Shown: positions 12,031 to 23,190 of the stretch, piece after piece
Layout: every line of letters starts with the position of its first letter
Numbering within the stretch: position 1 is the first letter of the stretch
Source of the DNA: Helianthus annuus
Lineage: Eukaryota > Streptophyta > Magnoliopsida > Asterales > Asteraceae
Assembly: GCF_002127325.2 (NCBI RefSeq)
Contig: NC_035433.2
Span: 129,092,695-129,156,694 of the forward strand
Direction of reading: 5' to 3'
Length of the DNA stretch: 64,000 nt
Program-made: the position numbers and the translations under genes
The notes under the pieces: generated by a model
Databases searched by the model: none
The model's input: only the letters and a program-made list of their open reading frames with translations
What the model was told of the DNA's origin: nothing

Positions 12031-12855
12031 ATACTATCAGTTCATTTTCAAATGGAGATGGTATAATGTCATATGATACAACTTCACACAAAAGGTTGCT
12101 ACGAATTATGATATACCAAAAGTCCTACATGAAAGTGATTTAGATAATTCCAAAGGGTCCACCATGTAGTATACTTTTGACCAATTTTGAGGTTTAAATA
12201 ATCACTCAACTTTCCCTTAAGAAAAATTTGCCACTAGTTTAACTAAAGTATAAAAAAACATCCTTACACTATAAACCTCAATTCTAACAAATTCATCAAC
12301 AAAATCCTATACAACTAACTAAATCTCCCAATTCCCCAATGAAAAATCTGCAACTGAATGCACCAATCTCATAAACTACAATAAAAATATCAAACAGGAT
12401 ATTCATACTTGTCAACATTGTGCAAACGTGGAGGATCATGACAGTCTTCATACGAGTTATACAACATGGCAAGTTACTATATACGAAATGGTTTTGTCCG
12501 GCTCTGAGTCGAGTATGCCATTTAAAACCTGCAAGCCATATAAACGAAAACCTTACCTAACAAATATATTTTCTTTACACTTAAACAAGTTTTGCAACTT
12601 GCAAGTGTTACTGGCTATGTAGGCGAAATGTCAGTGACTTCTTTGTCCCCAAATAGCCTTCGATAGCGGAGGAAGTGCAGATTCAGTGTCATGTAATTTT
12701 TCTAACGAATTATGGCTTCCAGAAGATGTAATCAACACTTGCTCCTGTAATCCACGAAAACTTCAGCTGCAAATATATACATGCAAAATACTTCATCTCA
12801 GTCCCCAAAAGCTATATTAGATACAAACCGTAAGCAATTAACAAAAACCTAAACC
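12031..12855. other. No gene recognised
   Basis: AT-rich interior of element B. Short open frames only, without recognisable motifs. Confidence 0.5.
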
Positions 12856-13047
12856 CTAAATCCACCAGCCCCGAGTCTCCACTACCGCAATCCCACCCTG
12901 TTCACTTCTCGCAACCACCTCGAACCCTACTGACAACTTCACAGCCTCATCACCATGACTCATCCAAACCATCTGCTTATCACCAACCTTTATACCCCCA
13001 AACAAGCCACCATGATCTTTAACAACCTCAACCACTAACCTCAACAT
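12856..13047 (-). pseudogene. GMP synthase glutaminase-domain exon fragment
   Basis: The minus strand encodes GLFGGIKVGDKQMVWMSHGD followed by EAVKLSVGFEVVARSEQGGIAVVE. This is the part of the glutamine amidotransferase domain of GMP synthase around the conserved MSHGD motif, just before the catalytic-His YHPE motif in family members. Here the frame ends in a stop (after RGWWI) where RIYGLQYHPE would be expected. The ATP-pyrophosphatase half is absent. It looks like a single captured exon in element B, opposite in orientation to the 5' fragments. Confidence 0.65.
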
Positions 13048-13866
13048 TTTAATTACAAGTAAATTGTTTTTTACATGTTAAACCTTGTAGTAAATCTGGT
13101 AAAAGAAACTCTTATTGAGACAGTTTGTAATGATATTTAGACATGTGAAAACACAATTTACATAATTCTACATGTAAAGAAACTCATTTGTAACTAATTT
13201 TACAAGTAAAACATTAAATTTGCAGATATCAATAAAACAATTTTCTTCTATCAGCTACTAATTGAGTAATTAACAAAAAAAATTATTGTAATTCTTAAAT
13301 TTGGGCACTGGCCTGAGCAGGGAAGAAGAAAGCAGTGGTAAGCTTATAATTGGCGAATAATGCGCCATCAGTCAGAAACATTCTACCTAAATATATGAAT
13401 TTAAGTTTAGGGTTTATAACAGTTACCAAAGAAGATAACGAATTTAGGTTTAGGTTTTAAGTTAGCGATAGAGGAATCCGAGTGATTGTCGCCGGTAAGT
13501 CCCATCCGCCGGAGCAACCGCAACCGGCCCTCCTTCACTGATTAAGGTTGTGAGATCCAGACCTCGTAGTTGCCGGAAACCTAGGGATGGATAACGGATT
13601 ACTACTACTGCAATTGAGATCTCTTACATACACATCACTATCATCTTGATCATCCGAACATGAAGATGATGAACATCAATGTGAATCGACGGGCTAGGGT
13701 GGTGGCGGTGGTAGTTTACGGCAGCCGGAGAATGAAAGTCTGCATATGCTCTCGTTCCACAGAAAGATCAAGCAGACGGGCTAAAAAGTTTTGAAATATA
13801 ATTGGACAAAAATGCCCTTGTTCCCTAGTTCCCCACTTTTTTAGTGTTCCCCAATGAACTCTCCCC
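13048..13866. other. Right end of element B, no gene recognised
   Basis: About 13470-13760 is less AT-rich, with GCCGGTAAGTCCC and CCGCCGGAGCAACC, like gene 5' sequence. The last 45 bases are the inverted terminus. Confidence 0.4.
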
Positions 13867-13878
13867 TATATATATATA
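13867..13878. repeat. TA tract between elements B and C
   Basis: Short alternating TA run joining two inverted-repeat elements. Confidence 0.85.
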
Positions 13879-14989
13879 GGGGAAGGATAAATCGAAAACC
13901 CACTCCAGTTGACTAAACCCTGAAAACCTATTAATAACCATTGATTAACCATGATGGATGGCTGAGATTCATTTTGGGCCATTAATTGATTTTGAATCCC
14001 TTTATCTCTATTTTTTAATATATTTGATGTACTAGAGGGCAATATGGAAAAGATTTACAAAGAGACAAAACTCTGCATGTGTAAGAGACCTTACATCACT
14101 ACATCAGTCTTCAAAATTTCAAAAACCACAAAATAACTCTCTCTCTCTCTCCCTCTCATAATCTTCATCAACCCCTCTCAATATACCCCCAAAATCACCA
14201 GACAAAATCGATGAACGCTGGAGATCTTCATCTCTCAAAATTCTTTTTATGTTGTGATTATTTTTTATTAACTCAATCTTGCTAACTACAATCACCACAT
14301 TTATTGTCATTAATAACAGTCATTTATTGTTATTAATTTGTTGGTATAAAGAAAATTTCCGAAAATGCTCGTCAAAATGGTGAATTATTTTTCTATATAC
14401 TAATTTTCTTAATTAATATACAACATTGTCATAAAAAAAAGATATTCAAGCAACCATCAACAAAAGCACATGATCAAACACACATACAGCAAAAATGTAC
14501 AAAAATCTCAGTGAAAAAAAAAATGTAACACGGATATAGCAAAAATGTACAAAAATCTGAGGCAAAAGTAAAATGTAACATGGTAAAAAAAAACCAAAAA
14601 ATCCATAACATATAGATTCAACACAGCAAAAGTCTACATAAATCTCAGGGAAAAAAATGTAACATGCTAAAAACTAAACCAAAAAATCCATAACATAGAA
14701 AATTCTCATATTCAACCAAACATCAACAAGTACATACTACCGAAAATGTCATTAACATACTAACAAGGATAATCCAACTAAGTACCACCTATTTCTTAAT
14801 CACAACAAACAATGCTAACAAGTAAGCTGCCAATCACTAACGCTAATATCAGTAACCATATAACCCTCTTCTTCTTCCGAATTTCTTGCTCACGGGTAAA
14901 CAGTTCAACTTGCCGGTTGTTGATGTTCCTTAAAAGACCTGGTATGATCCTAGTTAACTCTGAAACTGATTATCATTTTGTAACATAAA

Positions 14990-15405
14990 AAAATGTAACA
15001 ACACACTTATTTTTACAAATAATCTAAAAAAGCGTAACAATGCACTTTATTTTATGTAAACGTACATTATTTATGTGACACGGAAAAATGTAACATGCAT
15101 TTTTTCTTGAACAAATTTAACATAAAAAATTGATCAATCAAGAAATTAAAAACATTCATCTTCTTGAACAAAAAAAAATATCCAGAAAAAAGTTGCATGT
15201 AACAACACACTTTATTTTTACAATAATCTGAAAAAGTGTAACAATTCACTTTATTTTATGTAAACGTACATTATTTATGTGACACGGAAAAATATGACAT
15301 GCATTTTTTCTTGAACAAAATTTACACAAAAAATTGATAAATCAAGAAATTAAAAACATTCATCTTCTTGAACAAAAAAAAAACATATCCAGAAAAAAGT
15401 TGAGC
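14990..15405. repeat. Tandem duplication, unit about 205 bp, inside element C
   Basis: Both copies carry TGTAACAACACACTTATTTT-type starts, ACGTACATTATTTATGTGAC, and end AACATTCATCTTCTTGAACA with ATATCCAGAAAAAAGTTG. Confidence 0.8.
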
Positions 15406-15639
15406 ATCTGGATGATGATCTTTTGAACTGGATCATATTTTGGATTCAGATCAAGAAAAACAAAAAAAACAACAACATATCCAGGAAAAAGTTGCAGATC
15501 TACAAAATACAAAAAAAAAATGAAGAACTACAAAACGCAAAAAAATTGCAAATCTGAAAAAAAAAACCCAAAAACAAACATACTTATGGACCTGGAGGAT
15601 TTTCTAGATCTTGAACATCATGTTTAAACATCGATCATC

Positions 15640-15800
15640 TTTTGGGTCATCTTCAACATCGAACCACCATCACATCATCTTCAAAATCGATCATCTTCAA
15701 CCGGATCTGGAAGATGATTTCGATCATCTTCAACAACGATTATCTTCAACCGGATCTGGAACCGCCATCACATCATCTTCAACATCGATCATCGACCATC
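15640..15800. repeat. Degenerate CATCTTCAAC/CGATCATC repeats
   Basis: ATCATCTTCAACATCGA-like units and a twice-occurring TTCAACCGGATCTGGAA are interspersed over 160 bases. Confidence 0.6.
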
Positions 15801-16156
15801 ACCAGGTTGTTACACTTGTAGATCTATAGTTTTGGTGGTTGATTATGAATGATTTTGATAAGAAGAAGAATATTGGTGGTTGATTATGAAGATCTTAGAT
15901 CTAGAAATGGTTATCCAGAGAGAGAGAAAGAGAGATAGAAGTGTGTGTCGAAAGAGAGAGAGAGAAGTGTGTGTCAATGTTTCTATCAAATGTCAAGTGG
16001 TGCATTTATTGTCTTGTCTAGTGCAAATTTCCCAATATGTCCTCAAGCCAATCTCTTACAAAAAACACGTGGCTACTTCCTGTCCACACAATTGGGTTTC
16101 TTGGGTTTAGTCAATTAGAGTGGGTTTTCTCCTTATAATTAGTATATATATATATA

Positions 16157-16555
16157 ATAAATGAAAACAACAATGGACACAATCATCCATTAGGGATTTA
16201 GGGTCACCTGTTTTTACTTAATAGCTTTACCTAGTTCAAAATTATGTTGGTTAATATATTAAAAACAAAGAATAATATGATAGTCGTTTTAATGAGTGAT
16301 TTAAAAAAAGTTCAAATATTTAATGTGGTTGGATAGTAAGAATGGTAAAAATACAATATGTTACATAATACAAAAGTAGGTGGTATTAAACAATCAAAGT
16401 TGATAGGTTAAAAGAATAATGTTTTATAAATTAAGTTAACAAAATTTACAAGTGTCACGTCTCAATGCTCGATTTTTAAATACATATCTTAGCGATTGTA
16501 TATAATAACATATTACATTATGTTTTATTCTATTAGTATATATACGGGTTTATTC
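16157..16555. other. AT-rich stretch, nothing recognised
   Basis: No gene or clear repeat seen before the solo LTR, except that 16551-16555 (TATTC) is its target duplication. Confidence 0.5.
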
Positions 16556-17917
16556 TGTTGGAAAAATAGATGAAAATAGCATTTTTCACAAATATAGGAA
16601 AATGATTTTTTCCTATTTTGGACTAGAAATAAATATAATAAAATGAGCGGGTTTTCTATATTTGTTTGTGGGTTTGTGTTCTATGTTGTAAGAGCTTCGC
16701 AACGAACTAAATCACGTCCAAAACGGAGCTAAGATGAATGAGATATCGATGCTCAAAGTTGGGTGTTTGAAACATTGAATGCTGAAACAAAAGGAAAAGT
16801 AGCACCTTGTCCCACATCGGAGGAGAGATAGAACTTAAATGGGTATTTAAGTGGGAACTCTCCATCCTTATTGTTTCATGGAAGCACACACTAAGTGTCC
16901 TCGCGAAGGGGGCGGAGCACCCTAACTCGCAGGCGCGCGTGGCGTGGGCAATGTGGCGCTTTGATGGCGCACTTTGCACTTCGCACGCTCGCATCGCCGC
17001 GAGCCACCTTTGTATTTTTGACCACGTGCGCGTGGTGGATCACAGAGGCTGCAAGGACCAAGAGGTGAAGTGGCGTGCGGGTTTGAAGCGCGTGACGTGG
17101 CAGTCCGCGCGCGAGTACTCATGGCATGAAGGCGCGCGGTTGCGCGCATGGTGCATGGGCCCTGTAGTGACGTGCGCGGCGCACCAGGGTGAGCCAAAAC
17201 GGCGCGACTGTGTGGCGTGCTCGTATAGGCTCACAGGTGACGTGGCGCACGCGCGCATGAACCTGTGTCAGTGTGGCGTACGCGCGCATGGCAGTGAGCC
17301 AAAAGGACGTAGCGCGCATGAGCGTGCTGACCTGTGCGCAAAAGGACGCGCGCGCACCAGTGTGTCTTGCGCGCGCGCGTGTGCAGAAGCTTCTAGCATT
17401 GAATGACAGTGCAGTTACAGTTCAGATTCGAAACTAACGAGTCAAACGATTTTAACAGCGAATTAAATGACGCATTAAATTGCATTTGAAGACGTTTAAT
17501 GCAATTTAAACCTCTCCTTTAATTCTTTTGACTGTTTCGATTCAGAGGCTGTATAAATACAGCCTCATTGTCACTGCAGAGGACCACCAGCAACACAACA
17601 GCACATGCAAACTTTTCTCTGCTACTTTCTGATCATCTTCTTTGTGTCTCTTCAAGGTAGCCTTCGGGTTGTAGGCCAGCACTGGCAGTACGCTACTTCG
17701 GCTGTTGTACCCTGGGAAACAAAACGAGTACTCTTGGGAGACTCGGAATTTGTTTTAAGGGAAGCGTGTTGAACACGTGCCTCAGTCACTCTGCTTCTAC
17801 CCCTTTCTTGTATTTGTTTATTTCAGTTGTAATAGTATTTGTTTTTCCAGCTTTCTTTGTATTGTAATCAGTAATAAAATTTGTTTATTTTATTTATTTA
17901 CGTGAACGGTTCCTACA
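16556..17917 (+). mobile_element. Solo LTR (GC-rich, TG...CA, TSD TATTC)
   Basis: Begins TGTTGGAAAAATAG, ends GGTTCCTACA, and is flanked by TATTC on both sides (16551-16555, 17918-17922). A TATA-like GTATAAATAC at about 17549 and AATAAAA at about 17872 fit the plus orientation. GGGAAGCGTGTTGAACACGT near 17760 and CACCTTGTCCCACAT near 16803 recur in the LTR at 61850-63206, so both belong to one retrotransposon family. No internal sequence remains, so it is a recombination product. The 16900-17400 part is rich in CG dinucleotides and GCGCGC, unlike the region around it; open frames there are compositional. Confidence 0.85.
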
Positions 17918-18080
17918 TATTCAACAGTTTAAATTTTTCAAGAAAACTTTTTTATTACTAATTATATAACAAGTAACTAGTTGCAGACAAATCCACTTTG
18001 TTGCATAATTGTAATTTGTAGCACCACTTTTGAATAAGTCTATAAAAAGGTGAAACTTTTGGCATTTCTAATCCATTATC

Positions 18081-18090
18081 TTCTATAAAT
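18081..18090 (+). promoter_or_regulatory. Likely TATA box of the caleosin gene
   Basis: TCTATAAATA lies about 55 bases before the ATG, with a short pyrimidine-rich leader between. Confidence 0.6.
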
Positions 18091-18141
18091 ACCATTCTCA
18101 ATTATCAGTTTCTCATATCCTCTTACATCCTCATAAGAAAG

Positions 18142-18933
18142 ATGGACATGAACAATGACCCGGTTGCATTGGCGACGGTTGCCCCAATGGCCCCGATCAC
18201 ATCCCAACGACCCGTTCGGACAGACCTTGAGTCATCCATTCCTAAGCCTTGTATGTTCTCGTAACTTCATGATTCATAAATCAAAGTCCTGTTGGTTGTT
18301 AACTAGACTAACCCTTGTGTTCTTCAATAGACATGGCTAGAGCCATGGCTGCACCGGACATGGAACATCCCGATGGCACACCGGACCACCAGCCTCAAGG
18401 ATTGAGTGTCCTCCAGCAACATGTCGCTTTCTTTGATCAAGACAACGATGGCATCGTTTATCCTTGGGAGACTTACACGGGTGAACACTAAACTATACTT
18501 AATTCTTAAATAATATAGTTGATATGGATTATGTGACAAATATTTAACAAACTTATGATTTATAATGTATTAAAAAAGAACATTTAAATTAGTTAACGAT
18601 AGCCGTAACAAAGGGCTATGGTTAGTAATAATAGACGGAGGTTCACTGTTAACAGTAGCCCCTACGGCTATGGATATTGAAATTTAACCATCCGTCTATT
18701 TCCCCATCTCAATGACTCTACTAACCAAACAATTATTTCAGTACTTCTCGAGTATTTGATTTTATTATTTTTACTCGACGTTTCAGGGCTTAGAGCTATC
18801 GGGTTCAATGTGCTACTTTCATTGATCTTAGGGCTGGGTTTCAATCTAACATTTAGCTATCCCACCCTCCCAGTATGTTGAAGTTTAGTTTGTGGTTCGA
18901 TCCACTTTAGCCATCTTTGGTTCACCATATACT

Positions 18934-18966
<33 letters not shown>

Positions 18967-21900
18967 TGTTGTAGGGTTACATACCTTCTCTCCTGCTTCC
19001 GGTTTACATAGAAAATATACATAAAGGGAAGCATCCAAGTGATTCCGGGACCTATGATACTGAAGGAAGGTAATTAGACGTTAAAAAGTTATTTTTAGTA
19101 CGGGTCAAAACGAGTAAGGTCACATGAAATTGATCACAACCTTTTCTGTCCCTTTTCTAAATCCTATTACAAAAAGTATGTGTGTTAATTTAGGAGTAGA
19201 AAAACAATATAAAATTTTTAAATCAAGTAATCAAGCAATTTAAAAGTCACAAATTAAATTCTTTCTGGAATTTATTTTCACAATCTAGGACATGCATCAT
19301 CTGTCGCAAATAGGTGAGACTGGCAGTATTTCTAAAGATTTTTTTTTTCTTTTAGAATTTGATCGTTCGTCCACTGATTCTTCGCTATTTGTCGCTAAGC
19401 AAGGGATTACCTATCACTTAAAAAAATTGCTTGTAAAATCTTCGTAATTTTTTTAGATTTAACCTATCAACGAGTGTTTAAAGTATGATAGTGACTCATT
19501 TAATCTAAATATTTTATTTCACAGTATCATTGTTACATATTTAATATAAGGGAATTAATATTCACACATACCCCTTCTCTATCTCTCTATACATACATAA
19601 AGTAAAAAAAGACGTGAGAATAAGATTTTGGAGTGTGTGAATACTGAAAGCTTTAATATAAACATGAGTGTTTGAAAAGCGAAGTATGATGGACATTTGA
19701 TTCGATCCTTGTTCCGTAGGCAATCATTTAATCTTAATAACGAGTGTTTGTAAAACAAAGTATGATAGACATTTGATTCCATCCTTGTTCCGTAGGCAAT
19801 CATTTCGTCTTAATAGGCAAATTTTCTAGTAGTATGTATGCATATATAAGGGTATAAGGCCACACGGGGTGATCCGTTATACCACCCCATCACTCGTTGA
19901 ACCATCACGGAACACTGCCGCCGGTGCCCCCATAACGCGTGGAAAAGTATAACGCGTGCTTTATATAACGCGTTGAATTGAATAGCCCCTCAAATCCTCT
20001 TGTCGTTTTGCAATTGAATAGCCCCTCAAATTTAGTGATATTCAGACAAAGATTCCTTTTGAAGATGAAAAGTGCAAAAATAGCCCCTCAAATCCACTAA
20101 ATATTCAGACATTGATTTATTGTTTTAATATTAAAATAAAAAATTAAAAAAATTTGGGAGTGATAGAATTCCATCACTAGTGATACCACCCCGCCTACAT
20201 TTATATCACTAGTGATAGGATATTGGGTGATGACATGACATGATTTGATTGGATAGTGGGAGTGATAGAAACTATCACTAGTGAACCACCCCTCCTCCCC
20301 TAAGGAGTGGTTAGATACTTAAAAGTGGTAAACTTTAAAATCAACCAATGAGAGTGTATCATGTCAAAGTGGTAAACTATACTCAAAAGTGTTGGCAATG
20401 GTTAGACATTTGATGAATTGGTAAACTATTCAAAGAAAAATTGTGTGATTGGTTGAGATGCCATGGACCCACCCCACACACCCCCTCTCTCTCTCCTCCC
20501 CTCCCTCTCCCCGCATCGGTGTTCCCTCACCGATTTCTTCCCCATTTTCGGTAACACTTGTGCGGCAAAGGGGTTGGCAGTGGTTGCCGCTGCCCCTCCG
20601 GAAAGCCTAAGATCATCCACAATAAACAACTCTAAAAATATCAAAAACATGTCTAGTCAGCTTCAACATCACCAAAAACACTAATACTCAAAAACATCAT
20701 AAACTCATTCAACAAGAAAATCCAAAAGCAATGCCACATCATCATCATCACCTTTGCCTTTATTTTTAATTACCAACTAGAATTACGATCCGTCGCAATG
20801 CGGCGGAGATTCTTTAGTTATAACTAAGTCGATTTAGGACGCACACGTTATGTTGAACCTGTCAAACAGGAAAAAAATAGACGATGTAAAAACGTTCACC
20901 CACACACGTACGTTGCGTCGTGTTAACTCACAAAATTTAGACCGAAACGTGAAAACGCTAAACCAAAGACGCACGTTGCGATGTTTTAAGTCACAAAATT
21001 TAGAACGAAGCATAAAGCGAAAAATTTGCGGAAAATGAAAACTATAAATGACCAAAGTTGAAAGTAAAAAAAGTTGTGAGTATAGATTGCAAAAGATAAA
21101 AGGTTTAATGTTAAAACTAAAAAACAAATAGTTTTGGGTAAAAAGTAATTTATGAAATACTTTTGAATGAAAAGTAAAAAAAAAATCATTTTTTTTTTTG
21201 AAAAACCTCCAATGCCAAAGTTACAACAACCATATGCATAACTATTTTTTCTTTGAAAAACCACCAAAGTGAAGATTACAACACATAAGTAAAAAAGAAT
21301 CAAAGTGATTAAATCGCAAAAGATGAAAACTTTTGAATTAGAAGTAAAAGAATCAAATTAATCAAAGGGGTTAAATTACCAAAGATTAAAACTTTAAACT
21401 TAAATTGTCAAAGATTAAAACTTTAGGGTTAAAAAGGAAACAAAAATTAGAAGTTTAAACTTAAATTGTCAAACTTTAAAACTTTAAGGTTAAAAAGAAA
21501 ATTTTCTATTTTTTTTTAAAGACTCCCAAAGCCAATTGTACAACTATCATATGCACAAATAAGTAGCTTATGCACAAAGAAATATTAAAATTTTTTAACT
21601 TAAATTGTCAAAGATTAAAATTGTAGGGTAAATTGTCAAAGATTAAAACTTTAGGGTTAAAAAGGAAACAAAAATTAGAAGTTTAAACTTAAATTGTCAA
21701 ACTTTAAAACTTTAAGGTTAAAAAGAAAAATTTCTATTTTTTTTTTTGAAAGACTCCCAAAACCAATTGTACAACTATCATATGCACAAATAAGTTGCTT
21801 ATTAATAAGGTTATAATTTTTTTACTTTAAATAACTATATTAAAAAGTTGAGAGTTAAAAAAAGTAATAGTTTTGAACTTTCACAAATCTGTATTAACGA

Positions 21901-23087
21901 TCGAAAATTGAAAAATAAAAAAAATGAATTTTAAAAGTTAATAAAGTATAGTAAAAAAGAATAAATTATAGTAAAAAGAATAGATTATTATTTAACTTAA
22001 AACTTAAATTAATAAATCTTTAGTTTTAAAATATTTATAGTTTATAAATAAAACTATTTTATTATAAAAATATTGACTGATTTTCTCATTTTTTGTACTT
22101 ATTACCCAATAAGACAAAACTTTGAGTAATTAATAAAATAAAAAATGAAATTAAAATTGGCAAACAAGTTAGTGGAGCAACCTTGGTTGCAACCCAAATT
22201 AATTCCCCTATTAGTTTAATTACTCAAATAACTTATAATATTCAAACATTTAAAAAAAACTAAATACATGGTATTTCTTATTTTTATTTTGTGAACATCC
22301 TGATATAAATTTTATTAGAAACCGGGTTCGTTAAAAAATCAGATTTTTTAGGTTGGGATGGGTTGTGAATGTGTGTTAAAAATTGAGTAAGGTTGGGTTG
22401 TGTAGATGGAAGAAATAGATATTAATTTTTTAATAAAATGTTGGATTGGGTTTGGTCACCAATGGAGATAGTGTTAAACATTTTCCATTCTTCCACAAAT
22501 ATGGAAGTCAAAAACACAATGCAAAAATACCTTTAAATATGAGCTATTGTGAATGCTCTAAAGTACTATTTGTAGGCCGTTTTTGGTGACCATAATAAAA
22601 GTGGTTTTTTGTTGGCCATTCAGGAAAAAAAAAATCACATTAATTCGGGTTAAACAATAACATCTAAAACATGATAATGTGTTCCATTTTCTTTAGGTAT
22701 ATGCCGGTTAACTTCGAAAGCATGTTTAGCAAATACGCAAAAACTTCACAAGATAAACTAACACTGAGAGAGCTATGGAACATGACTGAAGGAAACCGCC
22801 TTACATTCGACATCCTGGGATGGTTTGTAGTTCATATGTTCAATTACTAGAAAGAAGATTAGTTGGTGCATTTTAATTTAATTCTAACAATTTCTATTTA
22901 TGTTTGATGAATCTGTAATTAATTAATTAACAGGATAATTAATAAGTTGGAATGGGGAGCTGTATACATTATTGCTAAAGATGAAGAAGGTTACCTCTCA
23001 AAAGAAGCCATGAGAGGTCTGTTCGATGGCAGTCTATTCGACAATCTTGCGAAGAAGAATGTATCCATGGAAAAGAAGATGTCATAG
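18142..23087 (+). CDS. Caleosin / peroxygenase, six exons
   Basis: Model: exons 18142-18250, 18331-18480, 18787-18872, 18975-19069, 22697-22822, 22934-23087, all with GT-AG introns and intact phase, giving 239 residues, the usual caleosin length. Residues 67-83 hold the conserved His67 and a canonical EF-hand loop [12 protein letters not shown] (72-83) for calcium. A hydrophobic segment (about 91-111) leads to the proline knot between P112 and P124, which anchors caleosins at lipid droplets or ER. Then come ENIHKGKH (His131) and the family signature SGTYDTEGR. Two conserved His ligate haem in characterised peroxygenases, which oxygenate unsaturated fatty acids and other substrates using hydroperoxides as oxygen donors. 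Intron 4 is 3627 bases because of inserted repeats. Which paralogue this is (seed oil-body or stress-induced) cannot be told. Confidence 0.93.
18590..18720. repeat. Inverted repeat in caleosin intron 2
   Basis: ATAGACGGA (about 18630) and TCCGTCTAT (about 18692) pair, with GCCGTAACAAAGGGCTA and TAGCCCCTACGGCTA also complementary in part. It may be a small miniature element. Confidence 0.45.
18935..18965 (+). repeat. T31 homopolymer at the intron 3 acceptor
   Basis: Thirty-one consecutive T lie nine bases before the GTAG acceptor of exon 4 and act as an extreme polypyrimidine tract. Length is likely variable between individuals and prone to sequencing error. Confidence 0.9.
19466..19547 (-). 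repeat. Inverted copy of the caleosin 3'-UTR in intron 4
   Basis: ATTTTATTTCACAGTATCAT then TGTTACATATTTAATATA (19509-19547) is the near-complement of 23130-23175 downstream of the stop codon. CGAGTGTTTAAAGTATGATA at 19470 matches the complement of the neighbouring 23101-23135. The two blocks appear in rearranged order. Confidence 0.75.
19650..19807. repeat. Tandem duplication carrying more 3'-UTR-related sequence
   Basis: Two copies of GAGTGTTTG..AAGTATGAT.GACATTTGATT, each ending TCCTTGTTCCGTAGGCAATC. The start of copy 1 (TTAATATAAACATGAGTGTT) again matches the complement of the caleosin 3'-UTR. A small insertion with TATTCACACA/TGTGTGAATA ends lies just upstream (19558-19648). Confidence 0.7.
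19856..20303. mobile_element. MITE starting GGCCACACGGGG (copy 2), in caleosin intron 4
   Basis: Starts AAGGCCACACGGGGTGATCC and ends ACTATCACTAGTGAACCACC, as in the copy at 4793. It contains two AATAGCCCCTCAAAT repeats and three TATCACTAGTGA-like palindromic motifs. No coding capacity. Confidence 0.65.
20777..20806 (-). mobile_element. Helitron 3' terminus (minus strand) in caleosin intron 4
   Basis: Read on the minus strand there is a hairpin of seven pairs (CCGCCGC, loop ATT, GCGACGG), nine bases, then CTAG followed by T. This is the Helitron 3'-end arrangement, with insertion between A and T. The element would extend rightwards through the repeat-rich 20.8-22.2 kb. I could not fix its 5' TC end. 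Confidence 0.55.
21180..21800. repeat. AT-rich tandem repeats in caleosin intron 4
   Basis: TAAACTTAAATTGTCAAAC with TTTAAAACTTTAAGGTTAAA occurs twice (about 21450 and 21685), each followed by GACTCCCAAA.CCAATTGTAC and CAACTATCATATGCACAAAT. Related copies lie at 21196 and 21255. Probably Helitron interior. Confidence 0.75.
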
Positions 23088-23190
23088 ACAGAGTAACATC
23101 AATCACTATCATATACTTTGTTTTCAAACACTCGTGTTTATATTAAATACGTAACAATGATGTTATGAAATAAAATATAACGTGGTGATT
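23088..23190 (+). promoter_or_regulatory. Caleosin 3'-UTR region
   Basis: Follows the stop codon and contains AAATAAAAT (about 23168) as a possible polyadenylation signal. Its first 90 bases recur inverted in intron 4. Confidence 0.5.

Larger units (their letters stand above)
1368..13866. mobile_element. Large TA-flanked inverted-repeat element B (composite)
   Basis: The left end GTTCATTGGGGAACACCAAA and the right end, in opposite orientation, match over about 45 bases with several mismatches, and both abut TA tracts. Inside are fragments of host-like genes (1725-4099, 12856-13047), a LINE tail, satellite DNA and a Mutator-type insertion. Two further left-end-like sequences sit at about 2960 and 4127, so the true partner of the right end could be any of three. 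If the outer pair is right this is a 12.5-kb gene-capturing element of Pack-MULE style; otherwise it is a nest of relatives. What is seen: the ends and contents. What is inferred: that they form one unit. Confidence 0.45.
13879..16136. mobile_element. TA-flanked inverted-repeat element C
   Basis: The left end has GAAAACCCACTCCAGTTGAC and the right end, reversed, AAAACCCACTCTAATTGACT; both continue into TAAACCC. TA-rich tracts flank it (13867-13878 and 16143-16156). The interior has GAGA runs near both ends (14140 and 15920), a 205-bp tandem duplication and CATCTTCAAC repeats. No transposase is visible. Confidence 0.6.

Noticed and set aside
16807..17406. A 199-codon plus-strand open frame and overlapping minus-strand frames in the GC-rich block
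   Set aside because: They lie inside the solo LTR, have Arg/Ala/His-rich compositional sequence on several frames at once, and no family motif; high GC removes stop codons.
20463..20684. Small protein frame starting [10 protein letters not shown]
   Set aside because: It arises from a CT-rich stretch within caleosin intron 4; no exon borders or homologous motif.
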